Positions 26,950 through 34,920 of a stretch of DNA of 34,920 nucleotides are shown one piece after another. The notes under the pieces were generated by a model that saw nothing but the letters and a program-made list of their open reading frames with translations, was not told the origin of the DNA and ran no database searches. The stretch spans positions 1 to 34,920 of the forward strand of contig JAJUGJ010000032.1 of the NCBI GenBank assembly GCA_029268225.1, given 5' to 3'. The stretch comes from Burkholderiales bacterium (GTDB taxonomy: Bacteria; Pseudomonadota; Gammaproteobacteria; Burkholderiales; Burkholderiaceae_C). How positions within the stretch are numbered: position 1 is the stretch's first letter; every line of letters starts with the position of its first letter. A program made the translations under genes and the position numbers.

Positions 26950-29103
26950 TTATTCGGTCGCGTGAGGCAGCAAGTCCTTCAGGAACGAGAAGGCTTCCAC
27001 ATGCTGCGCCAGCAGCGGGCCGAAGGCCACGATGAACAGGCCCAGCAGCATCACCACCACAGGCAGGATCCAGCGTTCGTAGCGACCGTAGAAGCCCAAG
27101 TGACGCACGTCGGCATCGGCCTGTGCCACTTCATCCTCACCCACAACCTGTCGCGTCAGCAACTGATTGAGGGCCACCGGTGGCGACAGATAGCCCAGTT
27201 CGAACGACACCAGCACCACCATCCAGAAGTGCAACGGGTCGATGTGGTTGGCATAGGCGATGGGCGCCAGGGTGCCCGATACCAGAATGATGGCGCCCAA
27301 TGGGTCCATCACCATGCCCAGGAACACCATCACCAGGCACAACACAGCCATGGCATGCCAAGGCGAATCGAAGACCTGCGGGAACAGGTGAACGATTTCA
27401 GAGCGCTCGATGATGCCGCCCACAGCCAGGGACAAGGTCATCAGGCTCATCAGGGCACCCACGTGGCCAATGGCTTCTGTGGTGGCAAAACGCACCGAAC
27501 GTTCGACGCCTTCCTGGCGATGGCTCGCGTAATCGGGCGTGAGCTCGGCCTTGCCCTTGTTCGTCGCCTTGTCATAGATCAGCAGCAGCAGCAAGATGAT
27601 CGGCATGATCGTCGGTGCGGTGATCTCGTTCAGCGGGGTTTCGAGCGCGTAGTCATACAGCATCACGATCGCTACGGTCAGCAGAGCGTAAGGCAGCACG
27701 GGGATCATCTTGCGCAGCATGGCGGGAATCGCGACCGAGGGCGATTCGATCGAAGCGCGTTGCTTGCGCAGCAACTGAGACACCAGGAAGAACAGCGTGG
27801 AGGTCAGCAGGAACACATAGAAGCCCCAGTGGTACAGGCCGTTTGTGGTGACTTCCTTGTTCAACGCCGCGATCATCACGATCAGCAGGCAGGGACGCAG
27901 CACCACACCCAGCGAGCCGGACATGGCCGTGGCAGCCAGGGCAAAGTGACGGGTGCCGCCTGCAGCCCGGACCTCGTGATAGATCACCCCACCTGCGGCG
28001 ATCACGAAGATCCCCGATGCGCCGGTGTAAGCGGTGGCCACCGAGGCGCCCAGCAGAATCAGATAGGTCAGCAACTGGGGCGACAGGCTCCACGGACGGA
28101 TCACGTCCAGCAGCAGGTCCACGATGCGGCTTTGCTTGAGCAACATACCAGCCCAGATGAACAAGGCCAGGTTCATGAAGATGCTCGGCAGGGCCATCAA
28201 CTGGTTGATGTAGATGGCCAGTCCGGCATCGTGGCCGGTCAGCAGGAAATACACCCCTGCGATCACGGCCATGTTGGCGTACAACGGCACCGCCAGCAGC
28301 GCTGCGCCCCAGGTGCCTTGTCCCTCAGAAGACTTCACCGGGCGCACGACACGGACCACATTGATCAGCAACATGATCGTGAAAAGCGCCATCCAGATCC
28401 AGTGCAGCACGACCTCTTCCTTGGGCACGCCGCCACTGCCCTGCAGGATCTGGTAATAGCGAACGCAAGAGAACAGCAGGAAGCCGTTGGCGATGACCTG
28501 AGACCAGGTCTGCGCCTGATGATCACGCGCATAGAGTGCCGGGCGGATACCGATGTGGTGACGGCCCAGCGTGGTGGTGATGGTCGCAATGGCCACCATC
28601 AGCAGCAGGATCAGAGGACGGTTCTCGGTGCCGATCTGAAAAAGCCCGAAGAAGCTGGTCTCGATGGTTCGGTACATCTGGACCTGAGGCGTCTGCAGGG
28701 CCAGCACGCGCTCGTACAGCGAGTGCTTGGCTTGACAGATGGCCTGGGCCTGTTCGATGGACTTGCGCAGCACCGCTGGATCGCTGGCCGTGGCGGTGTC
28801 CCCGAAGAGGTTGTCGATGTCGTCGCCACCCTGTGCAGGCGCTGCCGACTGACGCTGCACCTCGGCGTCGATGTCGATCGATGGGTTGCACTCCGGCTTG
28901 ACCGGTTCGGCGCGCAGCATGAAGTACTGGACCTGTGTTTCCGGGTTGCCAAACAGCGACTCGCCAAGTTTGAGCAACTGGCCGTGGACCATCTCACCCG
29001 TGCCGATCACCAGGGTCAGGATCAGCATGATGAATACGGGCAGGGTCGAGAACCATTCCAGGGTGGTTCTGCCCATCAAGGGACGTGAGGTGGGTGTGTG
29101 CAT
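26950..29103 (-). CDS. TRAP transporter permease, fused small/large subunit type
   Basis: 717 aa from ATG 29103; a TTG at 29118 in frame would add five residues, and neither has a clear Shine-Dalgarno. One membrane helix (about 17-35) is followed by a ~110-residue periplasmic or soluble loop with two Cys, then a block of helices resembling the small DctQ-like part. The long DctM-like part starts near residue 300, with signatures such as GASGIFVIAAGG, SGSLGVVLRP, LGMVMDPLGAIIL and ELGYLSPPVALNQ. TRAP transporters move organic acids with a sodium gradient, using a periplasmic binding protein; that gene lies just upstream. The coding strand leader holds a run of eight C (29129-29136). Substrate not predictable. 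Confidence 0.9.
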   Translation of the reverse strand: MHTPTSRPLMGRTTLEWFSTLPVFIMLILTLVIGTGEMVHGQLLKLGESLFGNPETQVQYFMLRAEPVKPECNPSIDIDAEVQRQSAAPAQGGDDIDNLFGDTATASDPAVLRKSIEQAQAICQAKHSLYERVLALQTPQVQMYRTIETSFFGLFQIGTENRPLILLLMVAIATITTTLGRHHIGIRPALYARDHQAQTWSQVIANGFLLFSCVRYYQILQGSGGVPKEEVVLHWIWMALFTIMLLINVVRVVRPVKSSEGQGTWGAALLAVPLYANMAVIAGVYFLLTGHDAGLAIYINQLMALPSIFMNLALFIWAGMLLKQSRIVDLLLDVIRPWSLSPQLLTYLILLGASVATAYTGASGIFVIAAGGVIYHEVRAAGGTRHFALAATAMSGSLGVVLRPCLLIVMIAALNKEVTTNGLYHWGFYVFLLTSTLFFLVSQLLRKQRASIESPSVAIPAMLRKMIPVLPYALLTVAIVMLYDYALETPLNEITAPTIMPIILLLLLIYDKATNKGKAELTPDYASHRQEGVERSVRFATTEAIGHVGALMSLMTLSLAVGGIIERSEIVHLFPQVFDSPWHAMAVLCLVMVFLGMVMDPLGAIILVSGTLAPIAYANHIDPLHFWMVVLVSFELGYLSPPVALNQLLTRQVVGEDEVAQADADVRHLGFYGRYERWILPVVVMLLGLFIVAFGPLLAQHVEAFSFLKDLLPHATE

Positions 29104-29128
29104 GAGGTACTCGGACAACCGTGGTATC

Positions 29129-29136
29129 GGGGGGGG
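29129..29136. repeat. Homopolymer run of eight G/C before the TRAP permease
   Basis: GGGGGGGG on the plus strand lies in the gap between the binding-protein stop and the permease start, 26 nt before the permease ATG. Slipped-strand changes here could alter translation of the permease. At eight bases the tract is short for classical phase variation. Confidence 0.6.
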
Positions 29137-29176
29137 ATTCAGCGCGCAGATGCCGTGAGGCGAGGGCAGTGGCAGA

Positions 29177-30229
29177 TCACTTCCAGTCCTCTTCGGACTT
29201 GGTGGTGCACTCCGGGTCGGCCGGGTTCACATTGCAGCGGATCTTCTTGATCACCTTCAGTCCGCGCTTGTCGTACAGGCCCTTTTGGGCGATGTCGATG
29301 CGTGACTCACGCAGCATCAGCGTGTATTTGTAAGAGTTCTCGGCACTCAGGTCCATCCAGGTGGCGGGAGGGATGCTCGCGTCGGCTTGCTTGATCAGCT
29401 GCATGGCGCGATCGAACTGACTGCTCCAGTACTCACGGGACTTCACACCGAAGCCATCGGGAAACTTCGTCCGATTGATGACCATCTGATAGGTGAGGAT
29501 CATGATCGGAAACCGGGTGATCGCGCCGTTCTTGCCGATGCCCTTGGCCAGCTCCAGAGGCTTGTAGGCCATGGTCGGGGCGGCGATCATGTCGACCGCA
29601 CCGTTGTTGAACTTGGTCGAAAAGTTGGTGATGTCTGCCGAAACAGGCTGTGCGCCAATGCGCTGGATCATCACGGCTTGGGCCTTGTCGTGATCGAAGG
29701 CCGCAATGCGTTTGCCGGCCAGGGCCTCGATGGTGTTGATCTTGCGATCGGCCACGATGGGGTAAGCCGCTCCCAGGGGAATGATGCCGCCGATCTCGTT
29801 GTTGCCTTCGGTCATCAGCTTGGTGGCGGCCGGCGACGCATAGGTCTGGATCAGCTTGCGCACCACCTCGTAGCTGGCGGGGATGTCGATCTTGCCGTTG
29901 CGCACGATGGTGGTCGCGCCCAGCGTGTCGATCGAGCCAGACACGGCGTTGAACTGGCGAATGCGGAAAGCGGTGGCCACCACGGCGTCACATTGACCGG
30001 TTCGGAAGTCTTCGGTGGCCACCCGCTCGTCGGTGTAGCCCTTGAGTTCGATGGAGGCGCCGTTGCGCTGCATGGCCACGACATAGTCTTTGGTCATGTT
30101 GTACAAGTCGCCGGTGGCCCCCAGCATGTCGTACACACAGAGCTTCTGATCGGCGTGTGCCTGACCCATGGCCCCCAAAGCGACCCCCACGGTCGCAACG
30201 ATCCTGGCTGACTTACGGCCCAACTTCAT
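29177..30229 (-). CDS. AdeT-like putative periplasmic solute-binding protein
   Basis: 350 aa from ATG 30229, with a strong GAGGAG 6-7 nt upstream; the frame is open to 30310 but that part contains the terminator hairpin. Signal peptide with AHA-DQ cleavage near residue 27. Mature segments LCVYDMLGATGDLY, ELKGYTDERVATEDF, GQCDAVVATAFRIRQFN and the C-terminal LMLRESRIDIAQKGLYDKRGLKVI match my memory of the AdeT1/AdeT2 putative solute-binding family. That family was once described as efflux components but is placed next to TRAP permeases in many genomes, as here (permease ATG 73 nt downstream). Four Cys are present, two near the C-terminus (RCNVNPADPEC). Role inferred: ligand capture for the TRAP permease. 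It has its own regulated leader. Confidence 0.88.
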   Translation of the reverse strand: MKLGRKSARIVATVGVALGAMGQAHADQKLCVYDMLGATGDLYNMTKDYVVAMQRNGASIELKGYTDERVATEDFRTGQCDAVVATAFRIRQFNAVSGSIDTLGATTIVRNGKIDIPASYEVVRKLIQTYASPAATKLMTEGNNEIGGIIPLGAAYPIVADRKINTIEALAGKRIAAFDHDKAQAVMIQRIGAQPVSADITNFSTKFNNGAVDMIAAPTMAYKPLELAKGIGKNGAITRFPIMILTYQMVINRTKFPDGFGVKSREYWSSQFDRAMQLIKQADASIPPATWMDLSAENSYKYTLMLRESRIDIAQKGLYDKRGLKVIKKIRCNVNPADPECTTKSEEDWK

Positions 30230-30248
30230 GCTGACTCCTCGGTACCCC

Positions 30249-30279
30249 AAAAAACAAGGGCCTTGACTGCAGGCCCTTG
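30249..30279 (-). terminator. Intrinsic terminator/attenuator in the leader of the solute-binding protein gene
   Basis: On the minus strand CAAGGGCC, a 9-nt loop and GGCCCTTG form a perfect 8-bp GC-rich stem (30272-30279 with 30255-30262), followed directly by TTTTTT (30254-30249). This is a textbook rho-independent terminator. It ends only 19 nt before the ATG of the binding protein and 12 nt before its Shine-Dalgarno, and about 150 nt after the stop of the upstream lipoprotein gene. It may separate the two genes or act as an attenuator for a promoter located in 30280-30427. Confidence 0.8.
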
Positions 30280-30294
30280 GGTGACCGGTTTTCC

Positions 30295-30320
30295 GATCAC
30301 ATCTGATCACTACTGTGATC
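30295..30320. promoter_or_regulatory. Triple GATCAC half-site operator
   Basis: GATCAC at 30295-30300 and 30305-30310, and inverted GTGATC at 30315-30320, lie exactly 10 bp apart, one helical turn. The last two form a 16-bp dyad GATCAC-N4-GTGATC. A TATAGT -10-like word lies upstream on the minus strand (30338-30343) without a good -35. The arrangement suggests a regulator controlling the binding-protein/TRAP transcript. The regulator is not identified and is not encoded in the window as far as I can tell. Confidence 0.5.
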
Positions 30321-30380
30321 TAAAACAGTCGTTTACAACTATATCGATCTGCGCTGGAAATGGGGTCATTTCACGGCCCG

Positions 30381-30410
30381 CACCCAGGGGAAGGGAATTC
30401 CCTGTGGGTG
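30381..30410 (-). other. Stem-loop after the lipoprotein gene
   Basis: CACCC+AGGG (30381-30389) pairs with CCCT+GGGTG (30400-30410, two bulged bases) around a GGGAATTCCC palindrome. On the minus strand it starts 18 nt after the lipoprotein stop. No T-tract follows, so termination is uncertain; it may protect the 3' end of that transcript. Confidence 0.35.
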
Positions 30411-30427
30411 GGGGCCAAAGGCCAATA

Positions 30428-31453
30428 TCAATTCAGGAAACTACCAGCATCAATATCGCCACCGGCTTTGTCATCCCAGAACTTGCCCAGTGAGCCGATT
30501 GGGGTGCGGGTGCCTGCGTTCTGTGTCCACATGCGGTCGGAGATGTTGGTGATCTGCGATTGCGCAATGGCGTCCAGCAGGCGGTACTCGGTGCTGGGCG
30601 TGAAGTTCTCGGCCTTGCCGAAGCGCTGGATGACGCTGCGCAGGCGTGGCTTGTTGTCGGTGGACTGGGCGGAGATGGCTGCCATCACGTGGGCCAGACG
30701 CACGCCCTTGTGCTCACCAATGCCCATGGCCGTGTCAAACGTGCCTTGCACGTCCTTGCCAGCATCGGCGCCCGGGATGATGCTCCACACCACGGCACGT
30801 GCGGCCTGGGGCACTCCCCACCACTTCACGTTGTCCAGACAGTTCATGGCGCGCTCGACCTGGGGAGCAATGTCGGTGGGCACGCCTACAGCTTGCTGCG
30901 CAGCGATGTCGTTCTGCATGGCCTGCAGGCCACCCACCGATCCCAGCAGATACACCATTTCATCAAAGTCACGCGTGAAGCGCGGGCACTCCTCGCCGTA
31001 CTTGAAGTAGTACTTCTGCTGCAGCTTGAGTTTCATGCGCACGAAGGCGGTGTACTGGCGCTCAGCCGCCGTGGCCAGCAGGCGCTTCTGGGTGATGCGG
31101 GCGTCCAGCGCCTCGTCGGCGCGCTTGTCGCGTGAGGCGCGCAGATAGCGCATTTCCTCGGCGATGGCCTGGTTCTCGGAGCACACACCGGCCGAGCTCA
31201 GCATCACGGTCTCCATCAAGGACGGGTCACCGTAGAAGTTGCGCGCGGCGCCCACCAGCGGGGTGTTGATCATGGAGAAGCCGCAGCCCATTTCGACATC
31301 GCTGAGCGTCAGCACGGGAGGCGTGAAGCCATCTTCCAGAATGCTCAGCGTGGTGCCGGCGACATTGGACTGGATCAGGGCGCAGCCACTCAGGGTCACG
31401 GCCGAGACAGCCAAGGCGGTGGAGGCGAGCAGGCGTGTAAACCGAAGGGTCAT
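30428..31453 (-). CDS. Lipoprotein of the TRAP cluster, unknown function
   Basis: 341 aa from ATG 31453 with GGAG 8 nt upstream. Signal peptide with lipobox TLSGC (Cys24). The mature part is helical throughout, with several Cys (near DVEMGCGFSM, AGVCSENQ, GEECPRFT, MNCLDN) and repeated amphipathic stretches. No Pfam motif is recognised with confidence. In other genomes a helical lipoprotein called the TRAP T-component accompanies binding protein and permease; the location and fold style here fit that idea, but the sequence match is unproven. It is first in the minus-strand cluster that continues with the AdeT-like protein, the TRAP permease and the metalloprotease. Its ribosome binding site lies inside the leader hairpin 31454-31497. 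Confidence 0.82.
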   Translation of the reverse strand: MTLRFTRLLASTALAVSAVTLSGCALIQSNVAGTTLSILEDGFTPPVLTLSDVEMGCGFSMINTPLVGAARNFYGDPSLMETVMLSSAGVCSENQAIAEEMRYLRASRDKRADEALDARITQKRLLATAAERQYTAFVRMKLKLQQKYYFKYGEECPRFTRDFDEMVYLLGSVGGLQAMQNDIAAQQAVGVPTDIAPQVERAMNCLDNVKWWGVPQAARAVVWSIIPGADAGKDVQGTFDTAMGIGEHKGVRLAHVMAAISAQSTDNKPRLRSVIQRFGKAENFTPSTEYRLLDAIAQSQITNISDRMWTQNAGTRTPIGSLGKFWDDKAGGDIDAGSFLN

Positions 31454-31497
31454 CAGAAGGTCTCCAAGTGGCGCCGTGCGCCTTAAAAGTCCTTCTG
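31454..31497 (-). promoter_or_regulatory. Leader hairpin enclosing the ribosome binding site of the TRAP-cluster lipoprotein
   Basis: CAGAAGG (31454-31460) and CCTTCTG (31491-31497) form a perfect 7-bp stem touching the ATG. Within it GGCGC and GCGCC form a second stem (around 31470-31482). The Shine-Dalgarno GGAG (31462-31465) lies in the bulge between the two. This could lower or regulate translation initiation. Confidence 0.4.
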
Positions 31498-31574
31498 ATT
31501 CTAGGAAGCGGCTTCAACGCCCCCCTGCGGCTCACACTAGGGATAGCCCCCGCAGCCCCTCACTTCGGGGAATG

Positions 31575-31600
31575 AAAAAGGCCCGTCTGCGACGGGCCTT
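31575..31600 (-). terminator. Rho-independent terminator of ettA
   Basis: AAGGCCCGTC and GACGGGCCTT form a perfect 10-bp stem with a 3-nt loop, extended on the minus strand by TTT, giving a T5 run. It lies 22 nt after the ettA stop codon. Confidence 0.88.
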
Positions 31601-31622
31601 GGCATGGGTAAATCCGGATGGA

Positions 31623-33287
<1,665 letters not shown>

Positions 33288-33456
33288 GTAGGTATGTGCT
33301 TGCGCGCACGGCAAGGTGCACGACGTGGAGACGCCAAACCCTATAGCTTAAGGCAAGCGCGCCCTTTGCGCGCAGATCGCGGCGCAAGAATGACCGTTTC
33401 ACTCAGATCACGCTGGATTCAGGTGTCCGAACGCGGGTTTGACGGGGGGCGAAGGC

Positions 33457-33792
33457 TCAGGTCTGCAGCACGCTCTGGCGGGACAGCCAGGCGCTCACAT
33501 CGGCCTCGGGGGCATCGATGGCCCATTGCTTGCGCCGACCGCTGGCGCCCCGCAGCAGCGTGACGCGCGCCTGAGGCACGCCCAATTCGCTGGCGAGCCA
33601 TTTGCGCAAGGCTTCATTGGCGGCACCGTCCACCGGCGGGGCGGACAGGCGCACGCGCAAGGCACCGTCATGCCAACCCACCAGTTCGGTGCGTTTGGCA
33701 TTGGGTGAGACGCTGAGGTCCAGCACCACCTTTTGCTGGGTGCCTTTGCCATCCAGTCGCAGGCAGGGCCAGGAGGGGGAGGGTGGGTTCAT
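33457..33792 (-). CDS. DUF167 (YggU-like) family protein
   Basis: 111 aa from ATG 33792. The conserved DUF167 core is visible: VSPNAKRTELVGW, LRVRLSAPPVDGAANEAL and VTLLRGASGRRKQWAI, ending with a short helix. The fold is small alpha/beta and cytosolic; the function is unknown. The start lies 17 nt after the terminator-like hairpin that follows the histone H1-like gene, and no clear Shine-Dalgarno is seen, so its transcript source is uncertain. The upstream in-frame ATG at 33846 would start inside the palindrome and is not preferred. Confidence 0.88.
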   Translation of the reverse strand: MNPPSPSWPCLRLDGKGTQQKVVLDLSVSPNAKRTELVGWHDGALRVRLSAPPVDGAANEALRKWLASELGVPQARVTLLRGASGRRKQWAIDAPEADVSAWLSRQSVLQT

Positions 33793-33809
33793 GCCAAGCC
33801 AGAATGAGA

Positions 33810-33829
33810 AACCCGGCCGAAGCCGGGTT
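33810..33829 (-). terminator. Terminator-like hairpin after the histone H1-like gene
   Basis: AACCCGGC-CGAA-GCCGGGTT is a perfect 8-bp stem with a tetraloop (TTCG on the minus strand). On the minus strand it is followed by TCTCATT, giving only a short T-run. Together with the 26-bp palindrome next to it, it separates the H1-like gene from the DUF167 gene. Confidence 0.6.
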
Positions 33830-33830
33830 G

Positions 33831-33856
33831 TGATGCCCGTGTGCACACGGGCATCA
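33831..33856. repeat. 26-bp perfect palindrome
   Basis: The half TGATGCCCGTGTG (33831-33843) is followed without spacer by its exact complement (33844-33856). It lies 21 nt after the stop of the H1-like gene and 1 nt from the next hairpin. As RNA it would fold into a strong hairpin; as DNA it could be a protein-binding site. Confidence 0.75.
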
Positions 33857-33877
33857 GCCGTTCAAGCTGCTGATCAC

Positions 33878-34375
33878 TCAGGGCTTGTTGCCGGTCGGGA
33901 AAGGCCATGCGGCTTGGGGGCTCAGCGTGGTCTTGGCGGCCGGGGCGGCAGGCTTCTTGGCAGGAGCCGGCTTGGCAGCAGCCTTCTTCGCAGCCGGCTT
34001 GGCCGCGGGCTTCGCTGCTGGCTTGGCAGCAGGCTTAGCGGCTGGCTTGGCAGCTGCAGTCTTGACCGCAGCCTTCTTGGCAGGAGCTGCCTTCTTCACG
34101 GCGGCCTTCTTGGCCGGTGCAGCCGCCTTCTTGGCTGGCGCTGCAGCCTTCTTGGCGGGAGCGGCGGCCTTCTTCACGGCAACCTTCTTGGCAGGTGCTG
34201 CGGCTTTCTTCACAGCGACCTTCTTGACGGCGACCTTTTTGGCCGGTGCAGCTGCCTTCTTGGCAGGCGCAGCCTTCTTCACAGCCACAGCCTTTTTAGC
34301 GGGTGCAGCTTTCTTTACAGCGACCTTCTTGGCCGGAGCGGCTTTCTTTGCTGCCACTTTTTTTGCAGTTGCCAT
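33878..34375 (-). CDS. Histone H1-like Lys/Ala-rich DNA-binding protein
   Basis: 165 aa from ATG 34375, chosen for the perfect AAGGAG 6 nt upstream. Nearly the whole protein is a repeat of KKAAPAKK / KKVAVKK units, then AAKPAAKPAAKP repeats (about 105-140). It closes with a conserved non-repetitive tail (LSPQAAWPFPTGNKP). Strongly basic, no fold apart from Lys-rich tails, similar to AlgP and to the C-terminal tail of eukaryotic H1. It presumably coats nucleoid DNA. Such genes often vary in repeat number between strains through recombination in the repeat. It lies between nrdB and the DUF167 gene, all on the minus strand. Confidence 0.93.
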   Translation of the reverse strand: MATAKKVAAKKAAPAKKVAVKKAAPAKKAVAVKKAAPAKKAAAPAKKVAVKKVAVKKAAAPAKKVAVKKAAAPAKKAAAPAKKAAAPAKKAAVKKAAPAKKAAVKTAAAKPAAKPAAKPAAKPAAKPAAKKAAAKPAPAKKPAAPAAKTTLSPQAAWPFPTGNKP

Positions 34376-34400
34376 ACGTATCTCCTTGATCAAGTTGCAA

Positions 34401-34519
34401 AGAGCACTGCACTGCCATGCGCAGCACAGGGATTCATCACCCGTCGCCCCCTAGGATCTGGGCGCGGTGTGGTGAATGGGGTGGGCCGGGGGCTCATGTG
34501 GGGGCTGGTCCAGTGCTCT
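34401..34519. repeat. Nested inverted repeats in the nrdB / H1-like gap
   Basis: Outer arms AGAGCACTG (34401-34409) and CAGTGCTCT (34511-34519) are perfect 9-mers. Inside, 34432-34449 and 34460-34477 are complementary at 14 of 18 positions plus one G-U pair, around a 10-nt loop. The 158-bp gap is thus largely a folded element, placed after the nrdB stop and before the H1-like ribosome binding site. No T-tract follows. Confidence 0.5.
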
Positions 34520-34533
34520 GTGCGTGGCTTGGA

Positions 34534-34920
34534 TCAATCCCAGGACAGGGCGCCGCCCGACTGGTATTCGATGACACGGGTTTCGAAGAAGTTGCGTTCC
34601 TTCTTCAGGTCGATCATTTCGCTCATCCAGGGGAAGGGGTTCTCTTCATTCGGGAAGAGTTCTTCCAGGCCGATCTGCGTGGCGCGACGGTTGGCGATGT
34701 AGCGCAGATAGCCCTTGAACATGGAGGCGTTGAGGCCCAGCACGCCACGTGGCATGGTGTCCTCGGCATAGGCGTATTCGAGTTCGACCGCTTTGAGGAA
34801 CAGGGCCTTGATCTCGGCCTTGAACTCGGGCGTCCACAAATGTGGGTTCTCAAGCTTGAGCTGGTTGATCAGGTCGATGCCGAAGTTGCAGTGCATCGAC
34901 TCGTCGCGCAGGATGTACTG
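34534..34920 (-). CDS. nrdB: Ribonucleotide reductase class Ia small subunit (R2), C-terminal part
   Basis: The frame enters from the right edge and ends at 34534, giving 128 residues of the C-terminal part; the start is outside the window. Visible features: the iron-ligand helix [13 protein letters not shown] (Glu and His ligands), the helix [13 protein letters not shown], then LRYIANRR and PFPWMSEM, and the C-terminal tail [10 protein letters not shown]. That tail docks on the R1 subunit. R2 carries the diiron-tyrosyl radical used to reduce ribonucleotides to deoxyribonucleotides. The nrdA gene is expected outside the window. Confidence 0.94.
   Translation of the reverse strand, partial: QYILRDESMHCNFGIDLINQLKLENPHLWTPEFKAEIKALFLKAVELEYAYAEDTMPRGVLGLNASMFKGYLRYIANRRATQIGLEELFPNEENPFPWMSEMIDLKKERNFFETRVIEYQSGGALSWD

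Noticed and set aside
26737..29088. A ~780-codon plus-strand frame opposite the TRAP permease
   Set aside because: Composition is dominated by His, Gln and Arg, the usual shadow of a membrane protein gene in GC-rich DNA; the minus-strand frame has clear TRAP motifs.
30230..30310. N-terminal extension of the solute-binding protein to 30310
   Set aside because: It would translate through the terminator hairpin and bypass the strong GAGGAG site; the signal peptide begins at ATG 30229.
33832..34375. CRISPR-like or tandem repeat array
   Set aside because: The repeats are coding units of the H1-like protein, of irregular length and without unique spacers.
33885..34454. Alanine/leucine/phenylalanine-rich plus-strand frame that looks like a membrane protein
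   Set aside because: It is the antisense of the Lys/Ala repeats of the H1-like gene; apparent hydrophobic helices arise from reading AAG and GCC codons backwards.

Overview
The window looks like a chromosomal segment of a GC-rich betaproteobacterium of the order Burkholderiales (Comamonadaceae/Sphaerotilaceae type). This rests on the strong G/C third-position bias, a Lys/Ala/Pro-rich histone H1-like protein ending in a WPFPTG-type tail, the DUF3460-scpA-panB-panC run, an R2 ribonucleotide reductase ending in GGALSWD, and an AdeT-type solute-binding protein paired with a TRAP permease. I see no insertion sequence, prophage, integrase, tRNA, rRNA or CRISPR array, so this is mostly ordinary chromosome with a few accessory-looking modules. 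Layout: 1-425 is the N-terminal part of a Lys/Ala/Pro-rich protein (minus strand, runs off the left edge), preceded by an AT-rich dyad. 426-1063 holds a doubtful small secreted ORF, a 65-aa minus-strand ORF and two long inverted repeats. 1064-2017 is a two-domain fasciclin lipoprotein, divergent from nnrD (NAD(P)HX repair, 2257-3801). 3802-11081 is a minus-strand signalling operon: a membrane hybrid histidine kinase (PAS-HisKA-HATPase-REC-REC-HPt), then a REC-PAS-GADEF-EAL protein coupled by an ATGA overlap, then a GGEEF diguanylate cyclase 3 nt further on. A short soluble histidine kinase is divergent from it (11171-11956). 11997-21811 is mainly housekeeping: mrp/apbC, metG, a CYTH-CHAD protein, a DUF3460 protein, scpA, panB, panC, an ammonium transporter and a 113-aa hypothetical protein. 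21863-24100 is a DinG/YoaA-type Fe-S helicase. 24185-31453 is a minus-strand cluster: a lipoprotein, an AdeT-like periplasmic binding protein, a fused TRAP permease and a large zinc metalloprotease lipoprotein. 31623-34920 carries ettA, a DUF167 protein, the histone H1-like gene and the 3' part of nrdB. How it works together: the 3802-11956 genes form a plausible phosphorelay into c-di-GMP turnover, with HPt output, a response regulator carrying a degenerate cyclase and an intact phosphodiesterase, and an intact cyclase with an I-site. The 24185-31453 genes look like a tripartite uptake system with an unusual extra lipoprotein. Its binding-protein gene has its own regulated leader, with three GATCAC-type half-sites at exact 10-bp spacing and an intrinsic terminator just ahead of the ribosome binding site. 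These two modules, and several long intergenic stem-loops that appear to sequester ribosome binding sites, are the most interesting content. All functional calls come from reading motifs by eye; no database search was possible.
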